Positions 54,001-64,000 of a stretch of 64,000 nucleotides of DNA are shown piece after piece (the stretch's first letter is position 1; every line of letters starts with the position of its first letter). Source of the DNA: Naegleria lovaniensis (lineage: Eukaryota > Heterolobosea > Eutetramitea > Acrasida > Naegleriidae); contig NW_025407845.1 in assembly GCF_003324165.1 (NCBI RefSeq), positions 310,001-374,000 on the forward strand, given 5' to 3'. Below the pieces are notes generated by a model that was given only the letters and a program-made list of their open reading frames with translations, did not search any database and was not told the origin of the DNA. The translations under genes and the position numbers were made by a program.

Positions 54001-55384
54001 TGTTTTCTGCATCGTCTGAATTATGATTAAATTTCTTTGTATCTGATATGAGCTCAGGTAGAGAGTTTTTCTGTATATATCCAGTATATTCTGTTGCGTT
54101 CTGTGCGTTTAGCGTGTCAGAGCTTTTTTGGCCTGTTTTTATCATTGTAGATGATACGATTTGACTGCTAGGACTCTTACTAATTTCTGAATGTTCTGAT
54201 AATTCGTCAATAATGCTGTTATACATTTCTGCAATTGTTTGAATTCTCTTGTCACAATTTTTATCCAGCATTTGAATCATAACTTTCTCATGGATGTATT
54301 TAAAATAAATAGGGAAAATGGTAGGTGTATATTTGGTTATGTATTCTTCGGCTGAGAGTCGCTTGTTTGGATCCAAATCGAGCATGTGAGTAATCATCTC
54401 TCTAACATCTTTATCTTCGACTCGTTCCATTAATTTCGAGAAGTGTTCAGTGTCTCCTTTACGATATGCAAGTAACTGAGAATAATCAAAGAGTGCTTCA
54501 CCGTCAAGAAATAGTTGTGCAATGACACATCCAGCACTAAAAATGTCCATCTTTTCGGTGATTTCTTCTGTGTTGTTAGACGAGGTGTTATTACTATTCG
54601 ATTCCGATGATGATTGATTGCTCCCCGAAGGTGGAGACAATGTATCTTCGTTAATGACCATGCTTTGGTCCAAACCGTTGTTATCAATCATGACAAATGC
54701 GTTTGCTAATGACTTGGTGCTTGCGAGTGGTGTTGCTGACGCGCTGGCTCCGATACCAGAAACTTGCGATGTTGGGCAAAAGCGTTCTGGAGCCAATAAA
54801 CAAATTCTTCTTCCAGAGGTATCAAAATAATATGAAAAGAATGAAGGATCATCATCGGGAATTCGTGATGGTTTGAAAGGAGCCAAATCGGTCAGAAAGA
54901 CCCAATCCCAAGCAGTCAAAATTACATTATCTGCTTTCAAATCGCCATGATAAAGACCAAGTTTATGAATCTGACTCAATCCCTGCAATATTTGAAAAGC
55001 AATCCAACGTTTTCCGATGGCACTGAAAAAAGGTCGAGTACTAATTCTATCTGCTAAATTGCTGTAACAATATTGCCGAACTAAATAGCCAGCCTTGTCG
55101 GTCTCAACCATTCGATTATAACTCAACACGTTGGGTTGATTTCGTAGACTCAATTTCTCATTCAATATTTTCAATTTGGCATGATGAGGTGCGAGAGCGA
55201 GAGGAGGATCATCCTCTCTCTTCAGGTATACCTTTACAACGACTGGCATACCCTCCTCCGTCCAACATTGTACACTTTTGAGTAATCGACCTCCTCCGAG
55301 TGGGTGATCCTGTACCAATCCTTCGGCCAAGTCTTGCAAGTGAAGCTCTTGAACGGAGCCACTCACTGCGAGTTGATTGCCCAT
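51078..55384 (-). CDS. VPS15: VPS15 (PIK3R4), PI3-kinase regulatory subunit
   Basis: About 1418 aa. It starts MGNQLAVSG, an N-myristoylation signal as in all VPS15. The kinase-like domain (residues ~25-340) has family hallmarks: YHGDLKADNVILTAWDWVFL, LTDLAPFKP and LLAPERF. HEAT repeats follow (~490-830), then seven-bladed WD40 repeats to the end (FVTGGNDGTVRLWD; LLTASRDGMLKVW). With VPS34 it makes PI3P on endosomes and autophagosomes. The HEAT and WD parts lie in different frames that overlap near 52,751-52,880. A 50-nt intron (52830-52879, GTACGA donor, TTTAG acceptor, phase 0) joins them and restores STLPHFNYTKLPQ. A one-base sequence fault is the alternative, since the excluded bases also read as a helix. 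Confidence 0.93.
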
Positions 55385-55741
55385 TTTTTTGATTGTGCTG
55401 TTTTAATAAATCAGATTGATTCACAATTTCATACGTGATTTCATTTCTGACCATATGGTGGTGTCATGTCTTCTCATCACTCTCTTCTTACGTAAGATCG
55501 TAATAGGGAAGCTTGATTTCACAATTCCAAAATTGTCCGCCATCCACACAGTGTTTCATGAGCGGTAAATTGTACCAGAGTTACGCCTTAATAAAAATAT
55601 TGGGCGCATGGCCATGCTTGGAAAAGAGCAGTTTTGATCCTCATACCTTGTCCTCAAAGATAACAGTTCAGATTCGTATTAATATTGCACCTCTTTAAAT
55701 AATTATACTCTCTTGAACAAGTACTCATTTATGGTTGGATC
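55385..55741. other. Divergent promoter region
   Basis: Between the VPS15 start (minus) and the cyclase-receptor start (plus). No gene or RNA was recognised. Confidence 0.5.
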
Positions 55742-58700
55742 ATGGCAGAAAGACAACATCATCCTATGGAGGCCGAGCAAGCAGAGAAATCTCAAATCAT
55801 CAATAACAACAATACTCATTCCGCGACATCATCGTTTAAGATGAAGCCTTCCACGACCTCAGCCATCCATCCAAAAGCTTCTGTTTACAAAAAAAGAGGC
55901 AACTTTAGCACCAATGCCATCGTACCTGTCAGTGATTCATGGGATGGTATGATTGATAATTCCATTCAATTAAAGGACGGCATTGGGAATGAAAAGCAAC
56001 CACACTCCTTTTTGGAGGACAAAATTCAACAATTTTTCATATTCATTGCCTCCATGAAATTAGAACGATCCATGAATCCCTTGTTGTGTTTGAGTCTTCA
56101 CTTGATGATGATTTATCAAACACTTTCGTTGGGAATTTCTATTGATTATGGATGGGGAGAATATGGAAGATATATTGTCCACGCTTTGGTTGCTCCGAGA
56201 ACCTTTGGATTTCAATTTCTGCCATACTATGGATTTGTAGCATTATTTTCAATTATGTGTCTTGTTGAATGTATCGGAGGAGTAATCATTTTCATCACTT
56301 ATCGATCGTTAATATATGGAAGCAAACATTGGAAGAAAATTCGAACGGCTGGAAGAAGCGTGTTTGCTACCATGACTTTTCTTGCCTTGCCAATGGTACG
56401 TGTTGAAATATTTGTTGTCTGATTGATGAAATTATTTCATCCTGTTACTGAAATTTTTGAAACAATCCAATTCATTCAATCTCTATCTGGATGACAAAAC
56501 CTAAAGACATTTGCTTTGATGCAAGGTTTTTGGGATTGCGATTATTCAAAAACAGTTGAACTTCAGAAAGGTGTTCCAACATTTGTGCTCTCCAACTTCC
56601 CAACCGAAGCATGTTGGGGAACCATGAATGCTGTTTTTGCAATACTGTCCCTTGTGTTGGTTTTGATTCAAGTGTTGATCACAATGGGAACAGTTATGAT
56701 TTTTTGCGACACATTTGTGAAATCTAAAGCAAAATTCTTATTGTTGGACCCATTTCTCATCTCTTATGTGATTGGATCCAATCAACTCTATTTGATCATC
56801 TCCATTGCAACACCTAAATTTGTGAGCTTTTTAAGACCCATATATTACGCATTGTTTTCTCTTGGATTCATTGTTCTATTGTATTGGAATTTACCGTTTG
56901 TAAGGAGAAGAGCCAACTCTGTATATGGCGGTGTTGGATTTGCAAGAGTGGGTATTGCTGTTGGCTCCTTGGTTGCTTCATTGGTAAATTCAAGAGATGC
57001 ATGGGAAATTGGTCTTGGCATTGTGTTTGGCCCACTATTATTGGCCTTAGTTGGTTTTATTATTGGCTTTTTCGTGACTGATTTCTACACAAAACAAATT
57101 TTCAACAGAGGTTATGAGATTGTCAAGCTTGCACTCACAAATGACATACATTTCAATGATCGAGACTTGAAACCAGTGAGTGCGTTTCTTCAATTCTCAA
57201 TTAAGGACACACAACAAAACAAACGATTGGTATTGGATTTTATTGAAGTAGCACAAAATTCAGATCGGCTAAACGCCCACATGCTGCTTCTTTTTGCTCT
57301 TTATCTGAAAGATGTTTCCCACACTCCTCATTATTTTGCCTCTCTACAACTGTTAAGAAGAGCAGGCAAAGAAATCTCAGCAAGCATATTTATGAGATAT
57401 AACATTTTCATAAGAACGCGAGAATGTGAAAAAAGTTTATCGAACGGTCGTTTAAACAGTGCATCCGAAATTATTTTAGAGGGAGTTAAATTTAAAATGA
57501 AGAAGCTGAGATACTTGATTGTTCAATTTTGGAAGAACTTACTTGCATCCATGGACGTCAACGATTTAATTCAACACATTCAGTCTCTAAGTTCTGACTG
57601 CGACATTACCTTCAACAATCTGATGTTGGAAAATGAAGACGACCCACTTTTTCAAAAATTGTACACGGAGTATCAGGAAGAATTGAGTTTTACAATGGAC
57701 ACTGTTTTTGAACCAAAGGATGTTCAAAACGTAGTTAAGGAGAGCTCGTCTGATCATCATTTACTGGATGTTCCTTTCATGGACGACAATTTAGATTCAG
57801 CATCTCAAGCCGAAGAGGAAACAGTGGACAAGCAACAAGAAATTGTTTCAAACGCCATCAACAAAAGAGAGTCGAACCGTCCAATATTTTATTTTCTCGT
57901 ATCATTTGGAATTGTGTCTGCTTTCTTTGTTGTAGTGTTAATGTCAGTCACATTTCCACTGTTAACATACTTTACAAATTTGGATTTACTATCAACCAGT
58001 GCATCACTACCATCGTTACCTTACTCGACCGTAGTTAATATTGAAAGTAGTAATATTTCAAAAACAGCTAACTTGATAACATACAACCAATCCCTCAAAT
58101 TTGGAATAGAACAAATTGAAAATGTTGAATTACTATTTGATCGTGGAGTACCTGATCAAGAAATAACTCTCCTTTTTAATAGCAATGACAAGAAATTTGT
58201 TGTAAGTAGCATGATCAACAATTATCACAACTGACCATAAATACATTTAGTTCGACGAAAGTACTGAGCTAGTACAAAATAGTTCCAATTCGTGGCTTGT
58301 CAAAAAGTTGAAACAAGTCATTTATCCAAGAATTAATAGCTCATCATTACTTGCACCAACAAACAATTATTTTGAGTTTTTGAAAACGAATGCTGAATTT
58401 TTTACAAACTGTTTACTTGAGTTCTTTTCCAACAGTAATGAACTTCAAGCAACACACAATGAACAAGCTCAGATTTCATTTATCATTGTTGGAACTGTAA
58501 TTATTTGCTCGTATTTTATATATGTTGCAGTTATAGCTTTCTTTGCATTCAAATTTATTCGGCAACGAAAACTCATAACACAACTATTCACACGAATTCC
58601 AAAAGAAGAGACCAAAAAGATTATATCTAACTTGGAAAAGCGTTCCACTTCCAAAATTGTTAGCACTGACAAACTTGTACCAGCTTCTTATAAGACTTTG

Positions 58701-60998
58701 TTTTTTGTAATTGCGTGCTTCTTAGTGACCTGTTGTGCATTGTCATTAATGATGGCTGACGGTATTAATAGCTTCAACTCTAACTTTGTTGGTTTGAAAA
58801 AGCTTCAGCTAGCTGCAAAAACAATGCTACTTTCTCAAACCTTGAGATATCAATTATGGAACAAGTTGAACGTAGTGACTAATTTCACACAAGCTTCTCA
58901 TGACTCTCTGACCTCCACATTAGGAGAATTTGATAGTGTTTGGAATTCATTTCGTTATGGTTCTGCTTTAGATGCATATCACAGCTTGACAGGTTACTCT
59001 TCAAACATTAATAGTTTAATTTTAAACAGAAACAACATGAGTTGTAACGAATTCAGTTGCCTTTCATTAGATGACCAAGTTGCAAACTTTAGATCAAACA
59101 TTTTACTGTACAAGGACCTGACTCAAAATCTCACCTCTACTAAGCTTCATACATTTTTGATGCAAGAAAGCTTTGAGATTATTGTAAGCTTCAATAACGT
59201 CACCCAATTATTGCGACAAACACTTGAATCTAGTCGCTCGTTGATGTCTATTATTGCTGTTGTGGTCTGCTGTCCATTATTATTTATTGCGTCCTTTTGG
59301 CTGTTCGTCACTGTTTCCACTTTGCAAGAAGAAAACTTTAGATTGAGAAAACTATTCAATTATGTACAGGTAGGTTTGAGTTCAAATCTGGCATATGTAA
59401 TCACTGACATCATTTGACTTTGACTCCAGTGGGAAATAATCGATGCTGACGAAGAAATTAGAAATTACATTTTCTTTTATTTTTTATCCGCCGGAAATGG
59501 AAGAGCCAAATTAAAACAAAAGATATCGAAAGAGAGAGCAGTCCTTGAAGCAGCATTAACATGTGCAACCATTTGCAGTGCTGGTGGAACGATCGACATT
59601 TTCAACTCATCATCAGAAAAGTTGTTTGGTTATCGTGGAGATCAGATAATTGGCTTCCATTTAAGCAAGTTATTCGATAGAGAATCTATATCAAAACTTG
59701 AACCTATATTAGCAAAGGTAAGTACAAGAGCGATCCGTGTTTTATCATTATGATGTTGGTGTGATTAAATGGAATCGTTTCTACTTTTCAGATGGCTTTT
59801 AGTGCTGTCAGCTATGCAGAAACAATTGAACTCGTTGGTCAAAGGAAGAATAACAGCAAATTTCCTCTTGAGCTCAGAATCTCAGTAGGGGTTTTGGACG
59901 GAAGAAATATTATTGCTTGTTTTATGCGAGATATTACAGAGTACAAAAAACAAACAATGGAATTGGCAGAGGAAAAAAAGAAAAGGTATGTTAAGGTGTA
60001 AATCATTTTTGTACGTCCTAGAAACAATACGATCAATCTTGTGTCATTGTGACTTTTCATGCTTTCCTGGAAATTCAGCGAGTCATTGTTAATGAACATT
60101 ATGCCAGAGAATATCGCTCAACGGCTGATAGCTGGAGAGACCTTTATTGCAGACAAGTATGAGGATGTTACCTGCTTTTTCAGTGATTTGTACGGATTGT
60201 TGGATTTAAACCTTTCTGCGTATGAACTCGTTCAAACCTTAAATTTAATCATTCACCAATTCGATGACTTGACCATTGCCTTAAATGTAGAGAAAATCAA
60301 GACCATTGGTTCAAAATATTTCTGTTGTGGAGGATTGAAGCCAGACACTTCGACAGATGTTCCTCATTTAGAACGAATGTTTGATTTTTCAGTTCAATTA
60401 TTTGACGTGGTCGAATCATTCCGTCAGGAGAATGCTCTCAATATCGGATTGAAGGTTGGTATTCATACAGGACCCGTCGTTGCAGGTATTTGTGGATTGT
60501 TAAAATACGCATTCGATGTAAGTGGTTTAAGTAATTTGGATACCTTAATTTGTTTTTAATTATTCTTGCTCATTCAATTAATACGTTCAATAGATATGGG
60601 GAGACACCGTCAATATAGCATCACGGTATGTGATAATCATTTGATATTAAAATTATTAATCCACACTGTATATTAAACACTAAAGAATGGAAAGTACATG
60701 TCCATCCAATCACATTCAAGTCACCTCCACCTGTTATCACAAATTGAAAGACAAGTACAAGTTTCAAGAACAGAGCATTGAGGTCAAAGGAAAAGGGTTG
60801 ATGCAAACCTATCTTTTCAAACCAGAGCGAGCTTCATCAGCAATTCCATCCATGTTAGTCACAAATGACCTCATGAGTTCACGAGAAAGTCTTAATACTT
60901 CTAAACGAAGTTTAAAAGCATTCTTAATATCTCATTCTTCGAGTAGAAATGCCATTCAAGACATACTCACCAGTAATGAAGAAGAAAATCAAGAGTAA
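55742..60998 (+). CDS. TmcB-like multi-TM receptor with PAS and nucleotide cyclase
   Basis: Eight exons: 55742-56395, 56507-58201, 58251-59369, 59430-59717, 59792-59985, 60079-60517, 60594-60625, 60686-60998; 1577 aa, all phases consistent. It has about ten hydrophobic helices in the first half, then a helical-repeat region (YFASLQLLRRAGKEISASIF) like TmcB proteins of protists. Two more TMs bracket a loop (residues ~700-1110), followed by a PAS domain (TICSAGGTIDIFNSSSEKLF; ACFMRDITEYKK) and a class III cyclase domain. The cyclase keeps CFFSDLYGLL (first metal Asp), the Lys of VEKIKTIG, and WGDTVNIASRM (catalytic Asn and Arg). But the second metal Asp is replaced: TIGSKYF instead of TIGD. Activity, or the need for a partner domain, is uncertain. 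Confidence 0.9.
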
Positions 60999-61066
60999 GA
61001 AGAGTACAAACTCAATAACAACCAATACAGACCTTCTTCTTTTGGAAATATTGGATCACAAAAAAA

Positions 61067-61693
61067 ATGTCTCAAAAACTGTCATCCTTCATCATTTCCA
61101 AGAAATTTCTCTTCGTTACCATTGGTGTGATACTTTTAATCTATTTTGTATCGTGGATGAATTTGAGAGCAAACAAAGCGTCTTCTTCTTCTACACATGG
61201 AACACTTGAAATAATTTCCGAGAATGAACTCTCGGAATCATCCACAACAACACCCCAACCACCGCCATCATCCAACAAGCCTCTTCTTCACAATGATGAT
61301 ACCAATGATTCATCAAATTACCAAACTCCTAAATTCATCTATGAAGAAAATTTGAAAGGCTCCTCCATTGAATCTTTTATTTCCGAATCAGCCTCATCAT
61401 CACCCGTTTCATTCATTTATATTTATGCGCCGTGGTGTGGTCATTGTAAAGCCTTTGCTCCAACGTTCACATTATTGGTTGAGAAGATTAAAGAAAAATT
61501 TAAAGGAAGAGTCAAAGTAGGGAGAGTGAATGGACCCGATAATTATGAAAGTGCCATTGTCAAGTTGGGTGTGAGAGGATATCCTACTTTAGCCTTTTTT
61601 AGAAATGGTGAGATGAATACGAAATTGTTTTATGAAGGGAGTCGAAATGTGGAGGATATTATTAAATTTATTGAAGAAAAGATGTTGAAGTGA
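61067..61693 (+). CDS. Membrane-anchored PDI-like thioredoxin
   Basis: A single-exon gene of 208 aa; seven A's precede and include the ATG. A signal anchor occupies residues ~12-32 (KFLFVTIGVILLIYFVSW), then a Ser/Thr/Pro-rich linker. One thioredoxin domain (~95-205) carries the PDI active site YAPWCGHCKAFAPTF, the cis-Pro in VRGYPTLAFF, and a closing helix. It would catalyse disulfide formation or exchange in the ER lumen, tethered by its N-terminus. No KDEL-type signal is present, consistent with membrane anchoring (TMX-like). Confidence 0.92.
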   Translation: MSQKLSSFIISKKFLFVTIGVILLIYFVSWMNLRANKASSSSTHGTLEIISENELSESSTTTPQPPPSSNKPLLHNDDTNDSSNYQTPKFIYEENLKGSSIESFISESASSSPVSFIYIYAPWCGHCKAFAPTFTLLVEKIKEKFKGRVKVGRVNGPDNYESAIVKLGVRGYPTLAFFRNGEMNTKLFYEGSRNVEDIIKFIEEKMLK

Positions 61694-61926
61694 TGAATTC
61701 GTATGATGTGAATGGAAGAGAGTAGTAATAATAATATTACGAGAATTCTCTCGTAAGAGGAGAACAAAAATTTTGTACTTTGATCTAAGCGATTTTTGAA
61801 ATAACAATAATTTTCATATAATTTTTACAAATCATATTATAATTATCAAGAGTGGAAATGTAAATAATTTGAAGGTAGTGGCCAATTAATAATTTGATAA
61901 TAGTTTTCTAGAAGACACGTGTTTTG

Positions 61927-62745
61927 ATGGAATTGATTTCTCAATTAAGAAAAAAATTGCAGTTACATCACACTTGCGTCATGCCACCAACAACCGCTTC
62001 CGACAAAGAATCAACCAACGATCAACCAACCACTGTTCAAAAAGAAGAAAAGAAAGATACAATCGAATCAAGCCAAGATTTATTTAAACAATTCTTGGAT
62101 GAGAAGGATTCTAAATGGATCAAAGAACAGCAAGAAGAAAAAACATATTCACTCTCACAAATCTTATCGGACTTGACACCTGAGGAACGGATTCGACATT
62201 TTGTGAAATTTGCTCTCTCACAAAACGAATTATATCATTCACAAATATCCAAATCCGATCGTGATGATCAATACAATGAATGGAAAACAGTGCATGTGAG
62301 TGACACCAATCTTCTGGAAAATTTACACCATAAAAATTCGAAAGTGGCACGTACATTGGGAGAGATTATTTTCAAAGAGGATAATCCTAATCTCATTTCA
62401 TTGATGAACAAGTTGTCTGACAAACCTGTGATTTTTGTGTGGAAACACAAGACAATTCCATGGTTCAAATATGTTGATCAAGCAGAATATATTTGGAAAA
62501 CTGCTGTCGATCGAGTTCAAAGAGCTCATGGTGAAAAGTTACTGGAAGATCGAGAGAGCATCTTGTTGGAATTTGCAATTCAAATGAGTTCAGGTCCATC
62601 AGATTGGGAAATTGAAATTTGTCAAGAATATGATGACAAGGAAGATGTTGATTTAAACGTAGAACAGTCCGTATACAAGTTTAGAAAGGACTCGGTGTTT
62701 CCAAATGGTTTGAATATTGACAGTGTTGGAGCGTTGATCTTTTAA
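61927..62745 (+). CDS. Protein of unknown function
   Basis: A single-exon gene of 272 aa from the ATG at 61927; an alternative start at 61981 gives MPPTTASDKES. A polar N-terminal third is followed by helical, acidic sequence (TYSLSQILSDLTPEERIRHF; FKEDNPNLISLMNKLSDKPV). The C-terminal end is mixed (FAIQMSSGPSDWEIEICQEY). No membrane segment, repeat or known motif is visible. It ends 17 bp before the stop of the converging histidine kinase. Confidence 0.75.
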   Translation: MELISQLRKKLQLHHTCVMPPTTASDKESTNDQPTTVQKEEKKDTIESSQDLFKQFLDEKDSKWIKEQQEEKTYSLSQILSDLTPEERIRHFVKFALSQNELYHSQISKSDRDDQYNEWKTVHVSDTNLLENLHHKNSKVARTLGEIIFKEDNPNLISLMNKLSDKPVIFVWKHKTIPWFKYVDQAEYIWKTAVDRVQRAHGEKLLEDRESILLEFAIQMSSGPSDWEIEICQEYDDKEDVDLNVEQSVYKFRKDSVFPNGLNIDSVGALIF

Positions 62746-62762
62746 AACACTTCTGTAAAATA

Positions 62763-64000
62763 TTAATGAATGTTGTTTACCTTCCCCAAGTAAGAACGTA
62801 ACAGGCTTCTGAAATCTTCCAAAACAAATGGCTTGTACACAACGTCATCAAAACCTTGTGACAATAGTGTTTCTTTTGGTTCCCAAGTGTTTGCTGTAAT
62901 TGCAATAATTGGTATTCGTGGTAGCTCCTCTTTTTGATGATGACGATATTTGACCCAGTTACGAATCATTTCACACGCCTCCTTTCCACTGCATTGCATC
63001 CATGAATCGTCTTGATGTGGACAATGAGTCAAATACTTACCTCAAGATGGGCATGAAACAATCCAACAAGACCAAATGATACGACTTTTCTTTGAATTTT
63101 TCAAAACATTGCATTCCATCGTTGGAGGTATCGATGTCTTTAAATCCAATAATTTGTAACATTTTCACCAATACTTTTCGATTCACTGCATTGTCATCCG
63201 CCAATAATACTGAAAACTTGCTAAAATCAAACTCGTGTTCCTGAGAAAGAAGAGATTTCTTATCACGGATTTTGTCATGCGATTCGTTTCTTTTAACTCG
63301 CATTTACCACAAGAGACACAACCTTCCATATCGACGCTTTCATTGTCACTGTTCTCTTCAGAGGTCATCATGGTGTTAAATAGTTCAACCAACTCTGAAA
63401 ATTTGATTGGCTTGGGAAGATACAGTGCATGTTGGAAATTTCTTTTTTCCCCTTTGAAAATGGTGGAAATAATCTTTGACTGTTCATTCTTTCCAAAACA
63501 GTTCGTTGCTTTTTCATATTCTCTTTCTGGTACAATGATCAGAGACAGAGATTTTCTATCAGAATAGGAATCATCACAGCTTTTCACTTGGTTTTGCATG
63601 GATTCACTAACACTCTCATAACAGGCAATACTTTTCACTCTCTTCATTAATGAAAGATAATCCTTAAGTACCTCTCGAAAGCACTCGTCATCGTCAATTA
63701 TGGTGACATGATAGGCCATACTATTGTCAGACAACAAGAAACCACCAATACTTTTCTCGATGTTGGAATTGTCGCAAGTTTCTAAGGGAAGCGAAATGGT
63801 CATTTTTGTTCCAACTCCCACTTGACTTGAAACAACCTTAATGTGACCCTTCATTTTGTGGATTAACAATTTAGTGATACTGAGACCAAGTCCATTTCTA
63901 TGGGTGTAAATTAATGTACTTCCTCCATCATTGAGTTTTCTTAAATTTTCTGACTGATGGAAGTATTGTTCAAAGGAGCTATTTTCAAATTCTTCGTTTT
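62763..64000 (-). CDS. Hybrid histidine kinase, C-terminal part (5' end off window)
   Basis: Partial gene; exons 63308->64000, 63041-63209, 62763-62988. The first exon holds the end of the ATPase domain (THRNGLGLSITKLLIHKMKG: the G2 box; then VGVGTKMTISLPLE). Next is a degenerate receiver (VTIIDDDECFREVLKDYLSL) that keeps the acidic pair and PKPIK but lacks the phospho-acceptor Asp. Last is a full receiver: LLADDNAVNRKVLVKML, VLLDCFMPIL with the acceptor Asp, SGKEACEMIRNW, AITANTWEP and VYKPF. The 52-nt intron 62989-63040 (GTAAGT...GCAG) is well supported because it restores MPILSGKEA. The upstream junction (63210-63307) is less sure; coding may extend to about 63290. Confidence 0.88.

Overview
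The window is nuclear DNA of a free-living protist, most likely Naegleria or a close heterolobosean. It is AT-rich and gene-dense. Most genes have zero to a few short spliceosomal introns, usually with a GTAAGT-like donor. Intergenic gaps are often under 100 bp, and start codons commonly follow a run of A. The content fits: histone H4, VPS15, SNF7, a calmodulin-like EF-hand protein, PH/C2/RhoGAP, a TmcB-like PAS/nucleotide-cyclase receptor and a hybrid histidine kinase. The genus is an inference from gene style and families; no search was run.

Layout. 0.6-3.0 kb: a tandem pair of type I membrane protein genes, the first broken. 3.5-10.4 kb: Tim44-like mitochondrial protein, redox-inactive glutaredoxin-fold protein, histone H4, stefin-type cystatin, a small probable mitochondrial protein and a CorA/Mrs2-type ion channel. 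10.8-24 kb: a damaged-looking two-TM cyclase-like receptor, a PH-domain protein, a receptor pseudokinase, a small surface protein, an RsuA-type pseudouridine synthase and a divergently transcribed Ima1/TMEM201-like membrane protein. 24-29.5 kb: a protein kinase-PARP fusion directly downstream of an ADP-ribosylglycohydrolase on the same strand. 29.8-33.2 kb: an intact-looking DNA transposon with long inverted repeats, a perfect 8-bp target duplication and a transposase fused to a zinc finger and a DEDDh exonuclease.

33.7-43.6 kb: a run of plus-strand genes (low-complexity protein, CaaX-ending metallophosphoesterase, HTATSF1/CUS2-like splicing factor, type I DnaJ, ankyrin protein, unknown protein, ethanolamine kinase). 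44-50.2 kb: minus-strand PH-C2-RhoGAP, TMEM14, calmodulin-like and SNF7/CHMP4 genes. 50.4-64 kb: a small membrane protein, VPS15, the large TmcB-like/PAS/cyclase receptor, a membrane-anchored PDI-like thioredoxin, an unknown protein and the 3' part of a hybrid histidine kinase that runs off the window.

How genes may work together. The best functional pairing is the kinase-PARP (writer) next to the ADP-ribosylhydrolase (eraser); all recognisable catalytic motifs are present in both except the kinase DFG glycine. VPS15 and SNF7 both serve endosomal/autophagic membranes. Two cyclase-type receptors, a receptor pseudokinase, a two-component kinase and a calmodulin-like protein show heavy investment in sensory signalling. 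I read exon structures by hand from splice motifs, reading phase and protein family fit; reading phases were checked, but none is confirmed by transcripts.
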